64,000 bases of DNA from Lichenostomus cassidix (GCA_008360975.2 CM039195.1:13507010-13571009), one strand, 5' to 3'. Shown: positions 42,101 through 62,128, counted from the first letter of the stretch. Notes: a model not told the origin generated them from the sequence alone. Made by a program: numbers and translations.

Positions 42101-45100
42101 GGAAGGGTTTTCATGAATGGCCCTGTTTTTTCCATTAAGGCTTTTTCCCTTTATGCTTCAAGAAAGGCTCTTTTCACTCTGCACAGATGGCAGTGCCTTA
42201 ATGATGACGGTAGGGCTCAGCTATTGCTGAGCTCAGCTTACAAGCACCCAGATGTTTGTAGTACTGAAACACATCCTTCTTTCTCCAGATACAAGAATCA
42301 CCTTCAGCACAGGTCCAGCATCTACTTAGAATCTGTCCTACAGAATCAGAATAACAAAATCACAGAATCATTTAGGCTGGAAAAGCCCTCCAAGATCACC
42401 AAGTCCAGCCTGTGACCAACCACCCCCTTGTCAACCAGACCAGAGCACTGAGTGCCACATCTAGTCATTTCCTGGACACATATGTAGGTGCTCCAAATGA
42501 CAGGGAACCTTCTCCCATCCCTCCCAGAAGCAACAAATTAAAAAGCTAATCTGCATATAATCTCCAAGCACAGCCAGCCTGACACAGCCTCTCCACTTGA
42601 GATACACCACAGTGGTTTTTGCTTGCACTGAGGTTCAGAAAACCATGATGAACACCAGGGTTTAGGAACAGATTTCCCATTGCATGTGGGTCAAGTAGGA
42701 TTATGTTTTGGAACACTTTATTTGATCAAATGTGAAGACAATGCTCGTGGAGGATGTCTCAGTACCACAGCTCCAGGATCAGAGTCAGACAACTCCCTCT
42801 TATGCAGTGAATGAGACAGAATCATAGAATGGTTTGGGCAGGAAGGGACTTTAAAGATGTTAGTTACAACTCCCTGTCATGGACACCTTCCACTAGCCCA
42901 GGCTGCTCCAAGCCCCATCCAGCCTGGTCTGGGACACTTGCAGGGATCCAGGGGCAGCCACAGCTTCTCTGGGCAACCTGTGCCAGGGCCTCACCATCCT
43001 CACAGGGCAGAATTTCTTCCTAATGTCTAATCTAACCCTACTCTCTGTCAGTGTCATTCCCCCTTGTCCTGTCAATCCAGGTCCTTGTAAATAGTCTTGT
43101 CCCATCTTTCCTGTAAGTTGCCTTCAGGTAGTGGAAGGCCTCAGTTAGGTCACCCCAAAGCTTCTTTTTTTTCCCAGGCAGATCAATCCCAATTCCCTCA
43201 GCCTCTCCTCACAGCAGAGCTGCTTCATCCCTCTGATCATCCTGGTGCCTCCTCTGGACTGGCTCCAGCAGCTCCATGTCCTTCCTGTGCTGAGCCCCCA
43301 GGGCTGGAGGCAGCTCTGTAGGTGGGGTCTCACCTGATAGCGGCAGAGGGGCAGAATCCCCCCTCTCCTGCTGCCCACACTGTGGGATCAGCCCAGGACA
43401 CAGTTTGAAGTGAGAATGGTCACTCACTTTTCATCCCACTCCAGGTATGAAAAGGTCTCTTGTTCAGCTGGAACAACACCCAGACATAAAACCATCATGT
43501 TCAAGGCACCTGCCACACTCACTGCTCCACTAAGAACTACTTTTGGGATCTCTACCAACTTGTTGGAATTTCTCACAAATACACACAACAGCTGGAATCA
43601 CAGCTTCAGCTCCACATATAGACTGAACTCCCTTCATCTTCCTGCTAAGTCACCTCCTGCAATGTGAAGGAGAGGGATTTTTTTTTCCCTGAGGCATTTT
43701 CTTCACAAGCAAACAAGAAACACAATCAGTGCCAGGCACAAGGAGCACTGGGAAAATCACTCTGAGTAGCTCAGAGGGGAACACACTCGTGAGCAGAACC
43801 AGCCCAGGGCTCTGCCACTGCTGCTGCATACACAAAAGCTGCCACGCACATGAGGTCTCAACAGCCAAACTAACAAACCAGAATGCAGCAAACTGTCTCC
43901 ACAAATTCATAACGTAGTTTTCAGAAGCTAAAAAAAGATATTTTGTTGCAAGCTTTCAGAAAACACTTGCTACAATGACACACAAAGTTCAGAGCTCTCA
44001 AGGTAAAACCAAAGTTACACGTTAATCCTTTCAATCACTACCACAACCACCTTGGAGCTTGCCGAAGTTGGAGGCAAAACATTTTAAGAAAGCATTTCTT
44101 AAATATCACACCAGGGACTAAAAGGCAAAGGAAACTTCCAGATGGAAAATATGAGGCATCCTCTTTTCCAGTCACTGTGACATTTAGGATTTTTTGCGTC
44201 TCTAAAAGGCGCGTGCATATTTTTTATGCATTAGAATCCCAGGTTCCATTTCCAAATCCATTACAGTTTTAGGATTTTAGCCAGGCTATCATGCCTCTTG
44301 AAACCTGTTCCCACATGTCCTCCCAGCCTATCAAACCACCTTGGCCAGGTGTTGCAAGGCCAGCTTTACGCAGAGCTCTGTAGCTATGGACACAAGGAGG
44401 ATGCTAAGTGCCATCCTCTTTGGCAGAAAAAAAAGCAAAGCAAAAAATCCTTGGATTAACCCTCCAGAGAACTGCTACAGAAATCCTCCAGCAAAATGCA
44501 GCGACGTGCTGACCAGGAAAGAATCACACATAAATAAAAAAGGATGGAATAGGATAAAAATGCCAGAGCAAAGAAAAACAGTCGCTTTACTTCCCCAGAG
44601 TAAATCAGCACAAAACACAGAGGAGCATCAGATAAAAGCGAACACGACCGGGTGACACTGCTGAGGTAGATGAAGCTCAAGCAGTGGTTGGAAGAGAAAT
44701 TGTTGTGAGGAAATCTTCACAATGGCTGGGAAAACTGGGACCACTGGGACACCCGGAACAGCCAAATTTAACTCATTAGTTTGTCCCATGCAAAAGCAAA
44801 TTGGAACCCAAGGCTCCTCCAAGGCATCAAATGACACCAAAACATTTCATATTTAGTACAACATAGTGGTGGGGGCTCATTACCATAATTGCACCAGCGT
44901 TAAGCATCAGACTGCTCCAGTCATAATTACCTCTTCCTAAGACAGCATCCTAATCCCATATCCATGCAATACATGGATGTGATGCACGAGTGACACACTG
45001 GGAAGGAACACAACATCCTGCAAGAGCCAGGAGCACAACTGTAATCCCAACAAGATATGGGCTGTGTTGTACAACGTTCATTAACAGAAAGCAATTAGGT

Positions 45101-48100
45101 GTCCATTTAGGCTTCTCACCATTAATACAATTAACAGTGAAGTGATAGAAATTGAATTCTCTTTAATTACTCAGACAGACAGTCACTTCCACAGCAGACT
45201 GACAGCACAGTCCCTGGCACAGCATGAACCAGCAGCAGTGTGTGAAATTTAGGGACAGTGACACTGTCACGGTACACATGAACAAGGTGATGGAGTGGGT
45301 GTGACTCTGGGTACTCCTATTTAAAACTGCTCTTTCTTTGATTAAAGCCTCATTCCCAAACAACAAAGCAGTTCAGCCTCAGAGAGGAGCAATCTGCTTC
45401 CTTTTTTCCTTCCCAGAAATCTCCAGGGAATTCTCTTCCAAGAGCCTACTCCAGAGGAGAAGAGCCATCCCAAGGGCACGTGCTTCATGCTGCAGAGAAG
45501 CTCACAGGAACGGGAGCAGAGCTGTAGCAAGCACTGGTGCATTGATCCCTGGTTCTAAAGCAATAGGGGCACGTGAGATCCTTTCACTGCTTCAAGTATT
45601 GAAGCACCACAGAGATCATCACTGTACCCTGCTAAAGGGGCAAAAAATACCTGTTTTTAGCCTGTTTCACAGCGACACTTACTCTTCTGTACAAACTGGG
45701 CCTTCCTCCCAACTGGTTGGACAGGCACAATGCCAGCACAGACTCCGTAAAGCAAAAAATTTTGGTGAAAAGGTACCAGCAAAGAGGGTCAAAGAAGGGA
45801 ATTGCTTATCACCTTACAACAGCCTCAGTCATCCAGATGCAGGAGGAAAAATGCAGATGATCCCCACCCAGAGCCTTGGAGGAATAAGCAGGGCATTTTC
45901 AGAGGATTTTTAACTACAATGCTGCACACACTCTCCAACAAAGCTGTTAAACAACATGCTTCACTGAGGACTGGCTAGATTCCACAGCAACCTGCTCCAT
46001 CCTCCCCAGAGCACGTGACTGACCCAGCAATAACCACATCAAAAGCCAATAAAGGAGAAGTGAATATTCACCTCTGCCTTTGCAACCAGCTGTGACTCAA
46101 CAAGGCACCGTCACTTGGAACAATCTGGCACAGTTGCTGTGTTCCTCTCCCCAGGCAGCTGAAATGACAGCCAGAATACCTGTATATTTAGGGTTCATTT
46201 CCTTGCACAACATGTCCTTGTGAGGGGCTATTTGCTCCAGAACACAACTCCTCATCCTTCAAACCGATGCCAACCATAGACAGCAGCTGACCAGACACTT
46301 GTGGTAAGTCAAGATCTGCTGAGACCAGAGACAAGGAGGGACAGAATGGAAAAGATGATGGACAGCCCTCGGTGCTGCACAAAGGATGAGGGACCTCAGG
46401 TAATGCTCTCTCACTACTCATTCCAGCCTTTCAGGGATAAAATCTCGGAGCCAGGAGTGCATGCCACACTCATACTCCAGCACACACACATCCAACACAG
46501 CCCATGGAAAACCAGCTTCTTCCAGGCAGGGCTCACAGCAACACTGTCGAGTTAGAAATAATAAGCAATCATTTAGCCTAAGAACATTTTGTACTACTTC
46601 CAGCTTGCTTCCCGAAATCAAAACTGTACTCACTCACTTCCAGTTATCTTCTCTGCCAGGTTTGGTACCAACCTTTCCATCTCCAAGACAAACACAGTGG
46701 GGATGGAAGGACCTGAAGGGACAGTGTCCTTCTGAACACGCTCCACCTAAAGGAGGGAGAGGAGCTGCCATCTCAACAGCTCTCACTGTTCTGGGCTTTG
46801 AACCTCTACTTCAGAGGTGCTCACCAGCTCTTCTTCTGCCTAGAGTTTGAACAGCTCTTCTCCCTCCCCAAAAGTCAAGAGGATCCGTGTTAGACAAACC
46901 CAAAGAAGGCAAAGAGAAAGCCCTGGCCTAACACCAGCTTTCAGGAGGAGCACAAGAGTGCCACAGAGAATTAATTAAAAAGCCTCTAATTGCATCCAGA
47001 GCCCTCGTAGGAAGCAGCAATATTTTTATTTAATCAGCTGATTGAAAGCATTGGCTGTTCAGTTTTACAAGGGAGGTATCACACATAGAACACACTGTGG
47101 GAGCATCATGGTGAACAGATCCCTTCCAGGGAGCACAGCATCACACAAACCCAACCTCAGGTGTGTGATGGGGTTACCTTGACAAGCTGAAAACCCAACA
47201 CAACATTAACTTCCAGTTCAACAGCACAGGAACAACAGGACGATGATGTGAAAGAAGTTTAATGTCCATTGCATATGGTGGTTATAAATAATCCACTCCT
47301 TATCTAAAATGCTGCAGCCAAGCTGTGACATTTGTCTTTCCCAGATGCCCAAAAAAACCAGTTCCCAACCCCCTAAAAAAAACAGGTTATATTTTCTAAG
47401 AGAGCCAACATAGCTGTTAAGATTTTTCTGGGCAGGTTTCCCCCTTCCACCTCCTTTATACCACCATTCCTGCTGAAGGCCAACCTGCAACAAGACAAGG
47501 TGTAATGATGGCAGGACTCTATTTGAGATGATCCTGCACCCCCTCCAAACCAAACAGGGGTTCTGGTCCCCTCAATCACACAGCCCTGAGGATGTCACAA
47601 CCAGCAGGTCATGGAAACACACATCTCTGTATCTGAGAGTGAGGGGACCCAAACAGCTGCTCTGCAAATTCTTCATCCTGCCTGGAAAAGCCATGATAGA
47701 ACTGAAACCTAGAAAAAACTGTAAGCAAATGGATATTGCAGGAGAAGAGTACTTGAATTTCCCTGGCAACTTGTTTTCTTAGAAGAATAACTAAAACTCT
47801 TTAAACAAGTTAAACCTGGCCAATCTCAAAAGCCAGCCCAATATAAGGTGAGTCATGGGCTCATCCCAACTGCACACAAGTGGCACCGACAACTCTCCAA
47901 GCCTTCAGAACAATTCCCTTTGGAAAACAGACACCTAGTAGGTTGTGTCAGCCCAACAGCTCCTAGGTGAGAACCACTGCCATTTTAGGGAGTTAAAGAG
48001 GGTTGTCATGCGGGAATTTTCCCATCCTATATTCCACCAGACCCAATTCTGTTCCGTGTCCCCACCGAACTCCGCCGCCGCTTTAGCAGCCGCCGCCGCC

Positions 48101-48579
48101 ACGCCAGTGACCCACAGCTTGCTGAGCTTTCAGCGTGAGGAGCGGTGCTTGTGCCCCCTCAGTGACCCCCGGCACCGCGGGCGGTGACAGCGCCGGCCGG
48201 GCACGGCCAGCGGGACAGCTGAGCCCGGGATGCAGGGCACCGGGACACCCTCACGGCTGAGCCCCGCGGGCAGAGCCGGCCCGGTGCCGCCGCTGTGCCC
48301 ACCGACATCCATCCACGGCCTCTCCGCCGGCGCGGGCGGGCTGGGCCGCGGGCAGAGCCAGAGCCGGAACCAGAGCCGGCCCAGGCCGGTGACAGGCACT
48401 CCCGCAGCCCATTCCCCGGCCGCCCCGCTCGGCCCGGGGCACACCGGGCCCGGCACGGCCTGTCCCCCTCCCCGGTCCCCGCGGCCCTCACCGGACTTGG
48501 GCGGGTAGCGGTAGGCCGAATTGGCCTGGATGTCGATGTCCTCCACGCCCGCGATGCGCCGGCTGAGCAGGGAGCCCAT
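56..48579 (-). CDS. MGRN1: MGRN1, mahogunin RING finger E3 ubiquitin ligase (gene span, 3'-partial)
   Basis: Sixteen coding exons on the minus strand join in phase into 547 codons plus one base; the last exon is beyond the left edge. What is seen: an N-terminus [11 protein letters not shown] with Gly2 placed for possible myristoylation; the conserved MGRN1/RNF157 N-terminal domain (about residues 30-245); a C3HC4 RING with ligands near Cys279, Cys282, Cys294, His296, Cys300, Cys303, Cys314 and Cys317; a basic patch RKPRK near 372-376; a PSAP motif near 409-412; and an acidic, Ser-rich tail. Known of the family: MGRN1 is a cytosolic/endosomal E3 ligase that binds and ubiquitinates TSG101 through PSAP, acts in melanocortin-receptor pigment signalling with attractin, and limits Smoothened with MEGF8. 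RNF157 is the paralogue, but the exon-by-exon match, the PSAP tail and the UBALD1 neighbour favour MGRN1. Start chosen by family match and an ideal gccgccATGG context. Confidence 0.97.
164..1255 (-). other. MGRN1: MGRN1 introns 14 and 15
   Basis: Intron 14 (820-1,255, 436 bp) and intron 15 (164-773, 610 bp), both GT-AG. Nothing else recognised. Confidence 0.85.
774..819 (-). CDS. MGRN1: MGRN1 coding exon 15
   Basis: 46 nt in phase 0 encoding [15 protein letters not shown] plus the first base of Gly. It aligns with the mammalian SFITEEVDESSSPQQ segment. The acceptor is CTCCTTACAG and the donor G|GTAGGT. It was placed by frame and alignment. Confidence 0.9.
1256..1379 (-). CDS. MGRN1: MGRN1 coding exon 14
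   Basis: 124 nt encoding [37 protein letters not shown] and TSSPE. The acceptor is CTTGCTGCAG and the donor GAG|GTGAGT. It is an acidic Ser/Pro-rich tail segment, closely like the mammalian protein. Confidence 0.96.
1380..2377 (-). other. MGRN1: MGRN1 intron 13
   Basis: 1.0-kb intron (donor GTCAGC) containing a forward CR1 fragment at 1,905-2,136. Confidence 0.85.
1905..2136 (+). mobile_element. CR1 LINE 3' fragment, about 230 bp
   Basis: Forward CR1 tail: GAGGCCCTGGCACAGGGTGC, GGCTTGGAGCAACCTGGAAT, CATGGCCCTTTCCAACCCAA and the end ATTCTGTGGTTCAATGATT. Antisense to MGRN1. Confidence 0.95.
2378..2601 (-). CDS. MGRN1: MGRN1 coding exon 13 (PSAP motif)
   Basis: 224 nt encoding [40 protein letters not shown] and a Gly/Lys-rich end finishing KSPD plus AG. 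The PSAP tetrapeptide (plus-strand positions 2,506-2,517) is the known TSG101 UEV-binding motif of MGRN1 and links the ligase to ESCRT-I. The donor is AG|GTCAGC. Confidence 0.97.
2602..4927 (-). other. MGRN1: MGRN1 intron 12
   Basis: 2.3-kb intron downstream of alternative exon 12. Unique sequence; no repeat recognised. Confidence 0.75.
4928..4999 (-). CDS. MGRN1: MGRN1 alternative coding exon 12 (basic patch)
   Basis: 72 nt in phase 0 encoding [12 protein letters not shown] then [12 protein letters not shown]. It aligns along its length with the mammalian segment beginning CPFKKSK and ending SKKPKRETN. From the literature as I recall it, mouse isoforms with exon 12 carry a nuclear localisation signal; here RKPRK keeps the basic patch. 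The acceptor is CTTGGCAG. Three GT donors occur in the same phase: GTGAGC after 21 nt, GTAAGA after 63 nt and GTAAGT after 72 nt. The exon is less conserved than its neighbours. Confidence 0.88.
5000..5860 (-). other. MGRN1: MGRN1 intron 11
   Basis: 861-bp GT-AG intron upstream of alternative exon 12. Nothing further recognised. Confidence 0.75.
5861..5970 (-). CDS. MGRN1: MGRN1 coding exon 11
   Basis: 110 nt encoding [20 protein letters not shown] then [17 protein letters not shown], right after the RING. The acceptor is CTCCTAG and the donor TCT|GTAAGT, phase 0. Skipping exon 12 would join this exon to exon 13 in frame. Confidence 0.97.
5971..7676 (-). other. MGRN1: MGRN1 intron 10
   Basis: 1.7-kb GT-AG intron. 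Unique sequence, nothing further recognised. Confidence 0.75.
7677..7836 (-). CDS. MGRN1: MGRN1 coding exon 10 (RING finger)
   Basis: 160 nt encoding the acidic lead [12 protein letters not shown] and the RING: CVVC, then [11 protein letters not shown], then CPICRL (about residues 279-319). All eight zinc ligands of a C3HC4 finger can be placed, so ligase activity should be intact. The acceptor is CTTGCAG and the donor C|GTGAGT. The exon is CpG-rich compared with the flanking introns. Confidence 0.98.
7837..9803 (-). other. MGRN1: MGRN1 intron 9
   Basis: 2.0-kb GT-AG intron. Unique sequence, no repeat recognised. Confidence 0.75.
9804..9872 (-). CDS. MGRN1: MGRN1 coding exon 9
   Basis: 69 nt in phase 0 encoding [20 protein letters not shown] then ETK. 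The acceptor is CCCCTAG and the donor AAG|GTAAAG. It is the helical linker before the RING and is strongly conserved in MGRN1 and RNF157. Confidence 0.97.
10637..10987 (+). mobile_element. CR1 LINE fragment with reverse-transcriptase remnant
   Basis: The first third encodes [20 protein letters not shown] then TKFGG, the catalytic region of CR1 reverse transcriptase. After a gap or stop it resumes at the ORF2 C-terminus and 3' tail, ending GATTCTAGGATTCTGTGATC. It is internally deleted and non-functional, antisense to MGRN1. Confidence 0.93.
11241..11388. repeat. Perfect CTCCT pentanucleotide microsatellite
   Basis: About 29 uninterrupted CTCCT units; the minus strand, which is the MGRN1 sense strand, reads AGGAG. 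The purine/pyrimidine mirror repeat can form triplex DNA and is likely length-polymorphic. It gives false Gly-Glu-Glu-Arg-Arg ORFs. Confidence 0.98.
13493..13540 (-). CDS. MGRN1: MGRN1 coding exon 8
   Basis: 48 nt in phase 0 encoding [16 protein letters not shown]. The acceptor is TTCCTGCTAG and the donor ATT|GTAAGT. It is a small symmetric exon at the end of the N-terminal domain. Confidence 0.96.
13541..15815 (-). other. MGRN1: MGRN1 intron 7
   Basis: 2.3-kb GT-AG intron. Nothing beyond unique sequence recognised. Confidence 0.75.
15816..15868 (-). CDS. MGRN1: MGRN1 coding exon 7
   Basis: 53 nt encoding [18 protein letters not shown] with the first Val completed from exon 6. The acceptor is CTTTTTGCAG and the donor AAG|GTAAAG. 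The Val run appears one residue longer than the mammalian sequence I remember. Confidence 0.95.
15869..18756 (-). other. MGRN1: MGRN1 intron 6
   Basis: 2.9-kb AT-rich intron. It holds a 25-bp palindrome of homeodomain-type TAAT motifs at 18,154-18,178. No exon or mobile element recognised. Confidence 0.8.
18757..18823 (-). CDS. MGRN1: MGRN1 coding exon 6
   Basis: 67 nt encoding [20 protein letters not shown] then GD plus one base. The acceptor is CCCTCAG and the donor G|GTAAGA. It continues the N-terminal domain, about residues 188-209. Confidence 0.96.
18824..21836 (-). other. MGRN1: MGRN1 intron 5
   Basis: 3.0-kb intron containing the hAT-Charlie MITE at 21,292-21,435 and a T/A-rich tract at 20,700-20,770. 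Confidence 0.85.
21292..21435. mobile_element. hAT-Charlie-type MITE, 144 bp, with TSD
   Basis: Terminal inverted repeats CAGTGGTCTCCAAACT (left) and the complement of CAGTGGTTTTCAAAGT (right) match the Charlie-type hAT end CAGTGGTTCTCAAA. Flanking 8-bp duplications are TTCCAGAG (21,284-21,291) and TTCTAGAG (21,436-21,443), one mismatch and close to the Charlie target NTCTAGAN. It has no coding capacity. The TIR divergence points to an ancient insertion. Confidence 0.85.
21837..21954 (-). CDS. MGRN1: MGRN1 coding exon 5
   Basis: 118 nt completing Val and encoding [38 protein letters not shown] and E. The acceptor is CCTTCAG|ATAC and the donor GAG|GTGAGT, ending in phase 0. It lies in the conserved N-terminal domain, about residues 148-187. 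Confidence 0.97.
23395..23475 (-). mobile_element. MIR-like SINE relic (reverse)
   Basis: ACAGCTGGGAAAGCAGGGGA, GAGTGACTTATCTAAGGTGA and AGTCAGGAACTTACTGGAAA track the reversed MIR core (ACAGATGAGGAAACTGAGGC ... AACTTGCCCAAGGTCACACA). It is diverged. Confidence 0.6.
23638..23661 (-). CDS. MGRN1: Candidate 24-nt alternative microexon of MGRN1
   Basis: A 24-nt stretch in intron 4 is bounded by a strong acceptor (TTTATTTCTTTTCCCAG) and a consensus donor (GTGAGT). Inserted between exons 4 and 5 it keeps phase 2 on both sides and adds eight residues, changing V-YSTK to V-DGESSKSI-YSTK with no stop. A TGC lies just upstream of the pyrimidine tract, as is common at SRRM4-dependent neuronal microexons. 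Joining exon 4 directly to exon 5 gives the sequence I recall for the mammalian protein, so this piece would be alternative. It could be a chance pair of splice sites in a 9.5-kb intron. Confidence 0.5.
31481..31627 (-). CDS. MGRN1: MGRN1 coding exon 4
   Basis: 147 nt encoding [37 protein letters not shown] and [13 protein letters not shown] (two bases of the Val codon). The donor is GTAAGT. It contains the conserved beta-strand core of the N-terminal domain. It joins exon 5 in frame directly or through the 24-nt candidate microexon at 23,638-23,661. Confidence 0.96.
32575..32945 (-). mobile_element. CR1 LINE 3' fragment, about 370 bp
   Basis: Reversed CR1 of a different subfamily: AAGGATCACCCAGTCCAACT, CCAAACACTCCTGGAGCTCT, GAAGAACCCTTCCCTGATAC and TGAACTGACCAAGCTCTCCC. 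Confidence 0.92.
34571..34892 (+). mobile_element. CR1 LINE 3' fragment, about 320 bp
   Basis: Forward CR1 with GGTTAGATTAGACATTAGGA, GAGGCCCTGGCACAGGTTGC and CATGGCAGGGGGTGGAAGGA, ending near GATTCTACGATCTG. It is close in sequence to the 36,505 copy. Confidence 0.95.
36505..36933 (+). mobile_element. CR1 LINE 3' fragment, about 430 bp
   Basis: Forward CR1: GAGGACAGGCTAGGAGAGTT, GAGGCCCTGGCACAGGTTGC, GGCCAGGTTGGACAGGGCTT and an end TTCTATG. Antisense to MGRN1. Confidence 0.95.
38584..38672 (-). CDS. MGRN1: MGRN1 coding exon 3
   Basis: 89 nt, starting in phase 0 with [17 protein letters not shown] and continuing [12 protein letters not shown] plus two bases of an Arg codon. The acceptor is TTGTTCCAG and the donor GAG|GTACTG. 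It is almost identical to the mammalian segment as I recall it. Confidence 0.97.
38673..40891 (-). other. MGRN1: MGRN1 intron 2 (GC-AG class)
   Basis: 2.2-kb intron with donor CAG|GCAAGT and acceptor GTTCCAG. It holds a MIR-like relic near 39,955-40,030. Confidence 0.88.
39955..40040 (+). mobile_element. MIR-like SINE relic
   Basis: TTGCCTCAGTTTCCCCACCT followed by GTAAAAC matches the conserved MIR core (CTCAGTTTCCTCATCTGTAAAA) with few changes. The flanks are too diverged to set the ends. Confidence 0.65.
40892..41010 (-). CDS. MGRN1: MGRN1 coding exon 2 (GC donor)
   Basis: 119 nt completing Gly30 and encoding [11 protein letters not shown] through NFLGNRPVQ (residues 30-69). The acceptor is TTTCTAG|GAAAC. 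The downstream donor is CAG|GCAAGT, a GC-AG intron; a GT donor four bases on would break the frame to exon 3. This is part of the conserved N-terminal domain. Confidence 0.96.
42352..42500 (-). mobile_element. CR1 LINE 3' scrap
   Basis: ACAAAATCACAGAATCATTT then AGGCTGGAAAAGCCCTCCAA and GATCACCAAGTCCAGCCTGT, the reversed tail of a second CR1 subfamily, 300 bp from the longer fragment. Confidence 0.9.
42816..43405 (-). mobile_element. CR1 LINE 3' fragment, about 590 bp
   Basis: The longest CR1 piece here, reversed. It starts at the tail (AGAATCATAGAATGGTTTGG) and runs through GGCAACCTGTGCCAGGGCCT, CTTCCTAATGTCTAATCTAA and CTCAGCCTCTCCTCACAGCA towards the ORF2 end. It lies in the same orientation as MGRN1. 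Confidence 0.95.
48492..48579 (-). CDS. MGRN1: MGRN1 coding exon 1
   Basis: Encodes residues 1-29 plus the first base of codon 30: [20 protein letters not shown], then SAYRYPPKS. The ATG lies in a perfect GCC-GCC-ATGG Kozak context inside a CpG island. The donor reads G|GTGAGG. The Met-Gly start with Ser/Arg at positions 6-7 fits an N-myristoylation signal; that is inference. Confidence 0.97.
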
Positions 48580-48722
48580 GGCGGCCGCGGGCAGGGCGGG
48601 CGGCCCGGGGGGCGCAGAGCGGCGACGGCTGCACCGGCACCGGGACCCGCACCCACGGCGGCGGCGCGGGGCACGCCGGGACAGCGAGTCCGTCCGCCCC
48701 GCGACTACAGCTCCCGGCAGAC
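48580..48722 (-). promoter_or_regulatory. MGRN1: MGRN1 5' UTR and core promoter
   Basis: GC-rich, TATA-less DNA upstream of the MGRN1 ATG. A ZNF143/STAF-like element, ACTACAGCTCCCGGCAG, lies at 48,704-48,720. The start of transcription cannot be seen; about 48,650-48,720 is a guess from promoter layout. Confidence 0.6.
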
Positions 48723-48857
48723 ACCGCGGTGGCGCCTACCAACGGTGGCTTCGGGGGACGGCGGCACCTACCAACGACGGCGCGGCGGGGGGGCAATGGC
48801 GCCCCACGGCCTGCCCTGAGGCGCGGCGCGGGCTCAGCCGGCAGAGGGCGCTGTGGC

Positions 48858-49115
48858 GGGAAAGGGAATGGGAATGGGAATGGGAATGGGAACGGGAATG
48901 GGAACGGGAATGGGAACGGGAATGAGGACGGGAACGGGGATTGGAAAAGGGATGGGAAAGGGGATGAGGACGGCAATGGGGATAGGGATGAGAATGGGAA
49001 TGGGGATCTGGATGGGGATGGGAATGGGAACGAGGACGGGAATAGGAACAAAGTGGAATGGGGATGAGGATAGGAATGGGGATGGGAATGGAGATGGAAG
49101 GGGAACACGGATGGG
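48858..49115. repeat. Degenerate GGGAAT/GGGAAC hexamer array
   Basis: Begins as near-perfect GGGAAT and GGGAAC hexamers (about 48,862-48,925) and decays into GGGAT, GAGGAC and GGGGAT variants to about 49,115. It lies 280 bp upstream of the MGRN1 ATG, against the CpG island edge. Every reading frame stays open, so long false ORFs rich in Gly-Asn or Pro-Phe appear on both strands. Confidence 0.9.
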
Positions 49116-49220
49116 AACATGAGTGGTCTCAGGGATGGGCATGGGGCACCCTGCACAGGATAGACACAGAGAATACCAGGGGGCACTCCTTGGATGGGGA
49201 AGCCCTTGGGAGCTTGCCCA

Positions 49221-49400
49221 GGGATACACAGGGAGGATACTCAAGGACACATCCTGTACAGGGATGCACAGGGAGGATGGATGCCCAGGGACACACCTTG
49301 CACAGGGATGCACAGGGAGAATGCCCAAGGTCATGCTCTACACAGGGATGCAAGGGGGGAATTCCCAGAGACACATCTTGCACAGGGAAGCAGAGGGGAG
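49221..49400. repeat. 40-bp minisatellite, about 4.4 copies
   Basis: Units begin GGGATACAC or GGGATGCAC at 49,221, 49,261, 49,305 and 49,345, with a partial unit at 49,385. Unit lengths are 40, 44, 40 and 40 bp, and each full unit ends near TGCACA or TACACA. A weaker copy may precede it. The units abut without unique spacers. Confidence 0.85.
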
Positions 49401-61336
<11,936 letters not shown>

Positions 61337-62122
61337 GGCTGCGGTGGAGAGCGGACGCAGCGGGGACCCCTGCGTATAAATATATATATATTTTTTCTCC
61401 CCCCCTCCCCAAAGAGGAGAGGAACTCTGCTGCCAGGGCGTCTGGCAGCTGCAGAGACACATGAGCAAATAGCTGCCTTGCATGGGTTTGGTTTGAAGTA
61501 GTTTTTACTTGTTCTCGAGCTGAATGGAGCTCCCCAGAGACAGCGGGAGGCTGCGTGGGACCGGTGCCGGCCTCTGCCTGGGACCCCAACGCTGCCAGAC
61601 TCTAGGGGAGGAAGCACCCCCTCCTCTCTTGGGACACCGGAGTTTGCATGCCAGTGACATTTACAGAGGAGGTCCCTTCCTCAGGGTCCTCTGGGCACCC
61701 CAACCAGGCAGAGTGGGTTGTGCCTGAGTGTTTTCCCCCATCCTTTGGCCCTGATCTGCTTGGGTGGGGGGCAGACACCCCGTGAGGCTTGTTTTTTTAA
61801 GGGGTGGAGAGAGCAAGGGCTGTTCCTGCACCACCATAGCCTCCACCCTGCACACACCGTCCTCGCTGGTGAGCAGGGCTGGGGGACACTGCCCCTCAGG
61901 GAGGTGTCTGGCCCCTCTCCCAGCCCCAGATGGGGAGCAGGGAGTAAGCACTGGTGGTCCAGCTGGGCCAGCACACCCTCCCCTCAACCTCCCGGGATGG
62001 GGTTTGCCCCAGGGCTGTTTTGCATGACACAGTGTAACCCTAGAGACTGGGATCGTTTTTAACCCCTCTGTTCTTTTCTCCCGGCGGCTGGAAGTCTCTC
62101 CGGATGTGCCGCAGCCGCTTGC

Positions 62123-62128
62123 AATACA
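62123..62128 (+). terminator. Candidate variant poly(A) signal AATACA
   Basis: A one-base variant of AATAAA 790 bp after the stop, followed within 35 bp by a TGGTGTCTTTG tract that resembles a downstream GU-rich element. Confidence 0.4.

Larger units (their letters stand above)
41011..48491 (-). other. MGRN1: MGRN1 intron 1
   Basis: 7.5-kb intron between exons 1 and 2 (41,011-48,491). It holds CpG-island DNA at its 5' end and two reversed CR1 fragments, at 42,352-42,500 and 42,816-43,405. No further exon recognised. Confidence 0.8.
48040..48860. promoter_or_regulatory. CpG island over MGRN1 promoter and exon 1
   Basis: Dense CpG and high GC start near 48,040 and continue to the hexamer repeat near 48,860. 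The island covers the first exon, the first 450 bases of intron 1 and the upstream promoter. The limits are by eye. Confidence 0.85.

Noticed and set aside
45338..45913. 191-codon ORF in MGRN1 intron 1
   Set aside because: No family similarity, no flanking splice or start evidence, and composition like the surrounding intron.
48488..49186. Long ORFs rich in Pro/Phe or Gly/Asn in and next to the hexamer array
   Set aside because: They are direct translations of a hexanucleotide repeat, open in every frame.
49221..49400. CRISPR-like spaced repeats
   Set aside because: The 40-bp units abut without unique spacers, in vertebrate DNA; it is a minisatellite.
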